DNA of 64,000 nucleotides from Spirochaeta sp. UBA5339 (GTDB taxonomy: Bacteria > Spirochaetota > Spirochaetia > DSM-2461), in contig DHQL01000011.1 in NCBI GenBank assembly GCA_002408085.1, positions 1 through 64,000 of the forward strand. The letters are read 5' to 3'. The notes beneath the pieces are model-generated. The model had not been told where the DNA came from. It made no database searches and saw nothing but the letters and a program-made list of their open reading frames with translations. The position numbers and the translations under genes were made by a program. Shown one piece after another: positions 61,898 through 64,000 of this stretch. The first letter of the stretch is position 1, and each line of letters opens with the position of its first letter.

Positions 61898-63646
61898 ATG
61901 AATGAATCTGCTGTCTTCTCTGCAGTTTTTAAAGACGTCAGCTACAGCTATCATGAAGAAGACGGAACTGTCCTCAAAAACCTCGATTTTTCACTTACAA
62001 AGGGGAGCTTCAATATACTTGTAGGCCCCGGAGGAAGCGGAAAATCGACCCTCTGCAACCTATTTAACGGCCGTACCCCCCATCTGATGGGTGGAAAGCT
62101 CGAAGGAGAGGTGCTGATTGAGGGGAAGTCCACAGCAGATTCTGAAATGAAAGACCTGGCCTGCAGAGTAGGCTATGTCTTTCAGGACCCCGAGTCGATG
62201 TTCGCCACACTGAGTGTGGAGGATGAGATTGCATTCGGTCCTGAAAACCTTCTATTTGAAAAACAGGAGATTCTCGACAGCGTTGAGGATCTTCTTGATA
62301 TGACGGGGATCGAAGAGTACCGGCACAATCTGGTCTGGAACCTCTCTGGGGGACAGATCCAGAAGCTGGGACTGGCCTCGGTCCTCGCCATGAAGCCGGA
62401 GATCATCATCCTCGATGAACCCACGGCCAACCTGGACCCCACGGCAACCCGTCAGGTTCATGAGCTGATTCTGAAGCTTAAATCCGAGGGCATCACAATC
62501 CTTCTGGTAACAAGAGAGCTGGATGACTTTGTCTCACAGGCGGACCAGATCCTCGTCCTCCATAAGGGGGAACTGATCGGAAAGGGCAATCCCTACGACC
62601 TTCTTCTGGAAAAGGGAGAAGAGATCGACACTCTGGGCGTATGGCTCCCTGAGACAGTGGAGATCGGTCTGGGCCTGATGGCCGCCGGATATTCTCTTGA
62701 GAGAATGCCCATCACAATAAAAGAGACGATGGAAACCCTCTTTTCCCTCGGCCTGATTAAAGAGGGTGAGAGCATCAAGGCCCCCCACAAGGTATATGAA
62801 CAGAGCAGCGGCGCCCCCCTTATCTCAGGAAAGGACATCCGCTTCAGCTACGGCAACGGACTCTACGCCCTCAAGGGGATCTCTCTGGATATCCATCCCG
62901 GAGAGATGCTGGCCATTGTGGGCCGGAACGGCGCCGGAAAGAGCACCACCGCCAAACTTCTGATCGGTCTGAACAAGTGCAAAGAGGGATCTCTGGACCT
63001 CTTCGGCAAACCCTCTGGAAAGTGGAAGGTTCCCGATCTGGCCAACCATATATCCCTGGTATTTCAGAATCCCGAGCACCAGTTCCTCACGGACACCGTG
63101 TCCGACGAGATCGACTACAGCCTTCAGTCCCACGGCATTTTTGACAAGAATAAGCTGGCCGAAGAGAGAGAAAAACTCCTTCAGATGCTGGAATTGACAG
63201 AGGTAAAGGACGATCACCCCTTCTCCCTGAGTGCAGGTAACAAGAGACGCCTTGGAGTGGCCACCATGCTGGTCGGGGACCCCAAGGTACTGATTGTGGA
63301 TGAGCCCACCTACGGTCAGGACCGGGAGATGACCCGGACTCTGATGCAGATCATGTGCGCCATTCAGGAGAGAGGCGTCTCCATCGTAATGATCAGCCAC
63401 GATATGAGACTGGTTGAGGAGTATGCAGACAGAGTGGCCGTATTCAGCGAAGGCCTCAAGCACTTTGACGGCGTTCCCACAGACTTGTTCAAGGAACCTG
63501 AGATACTGAAAACAGCCTATCTCCAGCAGACCCTGCTGAACCAGATGCTGGGCTGTCTGAAAGAGAAAGGAATCAATGTTGAGGGACACATCCCCGGAAC
63601 TGAGTCCTTCCTTAAAATCATCCTCAAGAACAGGGAGGCCGCCTGA
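61898..63646 (+). CDS. ykoD: YkoD-type double ATPase of ECF transporter
   Basis: The 582-residue fused ABC ATPase has half 1 with Walker A GPGGSGKSTLCNLF, signature LSGGQIQKLGLASVL and Walker B IIILDEPTANLDP. Half 2 (from about 308) has Walker A GRNGAGKSTTAKLL, signature LSAGNKRRLGVATML and Walker B VLIVDEPTYGQDR. It energises the YkoE/YkoC pair. Its TGA overlaps the ATG of the T component by 1 bp. Confidence 0.9.
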   Translation: MNESAVFSAVFKDVSYSYHEEDGTVLKNLDFSLTKGSFNILVGPGGSGKSTLCNLFNGRTPHLMGGKLEGEVLIEGKSTADSEMKDLACRVGYVFQDPESMFATLSVEDEIAFGPENLLFEKQEILDSVEDLLDMTGIEEYRHNLVWNLSGGQIQKLGLASVLAMKPEIIILDEPTANLDPTATRQVHELILKLKSEGITILLVTRELDDFVSQADQILVLHKGELIGKGNPYDLLLEKGEEIDTLGVWLPETVEIGLGLMAAGYSLERMPITIKETMETLFSLGLIKEGESIKAPHKVYEQSSGAPLISGKDIRFSYGNGLYALKGISLDIHPGEMLAIVGRNGAGKSTTAKLLIGLNKCKEGSLDLFGKPSGKWKVPDLANHISLVFQNPEHQFLTDTVSDEIDYSLQSHGIFDKNKLAEEREKLLQMLELTEVKDDHPFSLSAGNKRRLGVATMLVGDPKVLIVDEPTYGQDREMTRTLMQIMCAIQERGVSIVMISHDMRLVEEYADRVAVFSEGLKHFDGVPTDLFKEPEILKTAYLQQTLLNQMLGCLKEKGINVEGHIPGTESFLKIILKNREAA

Positions 63647-64000
63647 TGTCCCAGAGCAATTTCCTTAGCTTTAAAGAGAGAAACTCCACCCTCAACGGGA
63701 CCTACCCCTTTATCAAACTGATCTGGGTCTTTCTGGTTGCCATAGGTCTTTTTATATTCCAGACCCCCATCTCAGGGGGGATCATGTTCCTTCTGGTTCT
63801 GACACTGGCCCTTGGTGCGGGGAAAATAAGCCCCGTGGAGGTCTTCCGCAGCGGTATTATCGTATTCGGACTGGGATTCCTTTTGATGCTCTTCCACTTC
63901 TTTATCAATCCTGGTGAAGTGGTATGGTCCCTGGGATTTTTGACAATAACTGACTACGGTCTTGTGATCGGGCCGGTATTCTTCTTCCGTCTCTCGACAA
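63646..64000 (+). CDS. ykoC: YkoC-type ECF transporter T component, partial
   Basis: The frame opens at the ATG overlapping the ykoD stop and runs 118 codons to the window edge. It contains at least three hydrophobic segments (LIWVFLVAIGLFIF, GGIMFLLVLTLALG, GIIVFGLGFLLMLFHFF), as in the N-terminal half of T components. The C-terminal coupling motifs lie outside the window. Gene order S-A-T matches ykoEDC. Confidence 0.85.
   Translation, partial: MSQSNFLSFKERNSTLNGTYPFIKLIWVFLVAIGLFIFQTPISGGIMFLLVLTLALGAGKISPVEVFRSGIIVFGLGFLLMLFHFFINPGEVVWSLGFLTITDYGLVIGPVFFFRLST

Noticed and set aside
62825..63589. 254-codon frame on minus opposite ykoD
   Set aside because: It covers the second ATPase half in antisense and has no start signal or family resemblance.
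1..64000. CRISPR arrays, tRNA genes, rRNA or insertion sequences
   Set aside because: I found no regularly spaced repeats, cloverleaf sequences, rRNA signatures or transposase motifs on either strand.

Overview
The window comes from a spirochaete, most likely a free-living, sugar-fermenting member of the Spirochaetales. The best evidence is a FlaB-type periplasmic flagellin with spirochaete-style termini (47140-48000). Diderm features agree with this: a type II secretion system, a TolC/RND pump and several lipoproteins. Base composition is moderate and genes are packed into operons with 4-23 bp overlaps. I recognise no tRNA, rRNA, CRISPR array or insertion sequence.

Layout. 1-12155 (minus): an operon for a membrane-anchored TPR protein, a probable outer-membrane barrel, two lipoproteins and a giant secreted SpvB/FG-GAP/Rhs protein of more than 2,800 residues that runs off the left edge. 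12300-21454: a type II secretion locus, with gspD-E-F-L-M-lipoprotein-I-J-K on minus and gspG plus a prepilin peptidase converging on plus. 21627-23195: a RecQ-like helicase. 23178-29312 (minus): a YesM/YesN-type two-component system and a tripartite tricarboxylate transporter (TctCBA), with a terminator after tctC. 29564-32974 (plus): purC and a chemoreceptor. 33066-41652 (minus): a TolC-MFP-RND pump with a PII-like protein, preceded by a sigma-54 promoter and an inverted-repeat enhancer, then an NtrB/NtrC-like system that probably activates it. 41706-45651: a GH32-like protein divergent from a fused sucrose-phosphate synthase/phosphatase and a tiny zinc ribbon. 45708-46889: an orphan DNA methyltransferase. 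47140-48000: flaB, with a sigma-28 promoter and a leader bearing likely CsrA sites. 48120-53026: a maltose unit, with a GH13 glucosidase divergent from pgmB and maltose phosphorylase around LacI-type operator sequence. 53111-53802: a HigBA toxin-antitoxin pair. 53922-56772: a complete ECF transporter. 56809-59341: a zinc dehydrogenase, a DUF1697 protein and a methyltransferase. 59342-64000: a structured leader RNA, an MtmB-family methyltransferase homologue without pyrrolysine, and a YkoEDC-type ECF transporter cut by the right edge.

The most notable system is the last. The MtmB homologue has an ordinary Leu codon where archaeal monomethylamine methyltransferases carry pyrrolysine. It sits behind a leader that can fold into a three-way junction and directly upstream of a YkoE-type vitamin/precursor transporter, with no corrinoid protein or pyrrolysine genes in view. 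Other points of interest are the sigma-54-controlled efflux pump, the CsrA-like flagellin leader, the rearranged type II secretion locus and a terminator sequence that recurs 5 kb apart.
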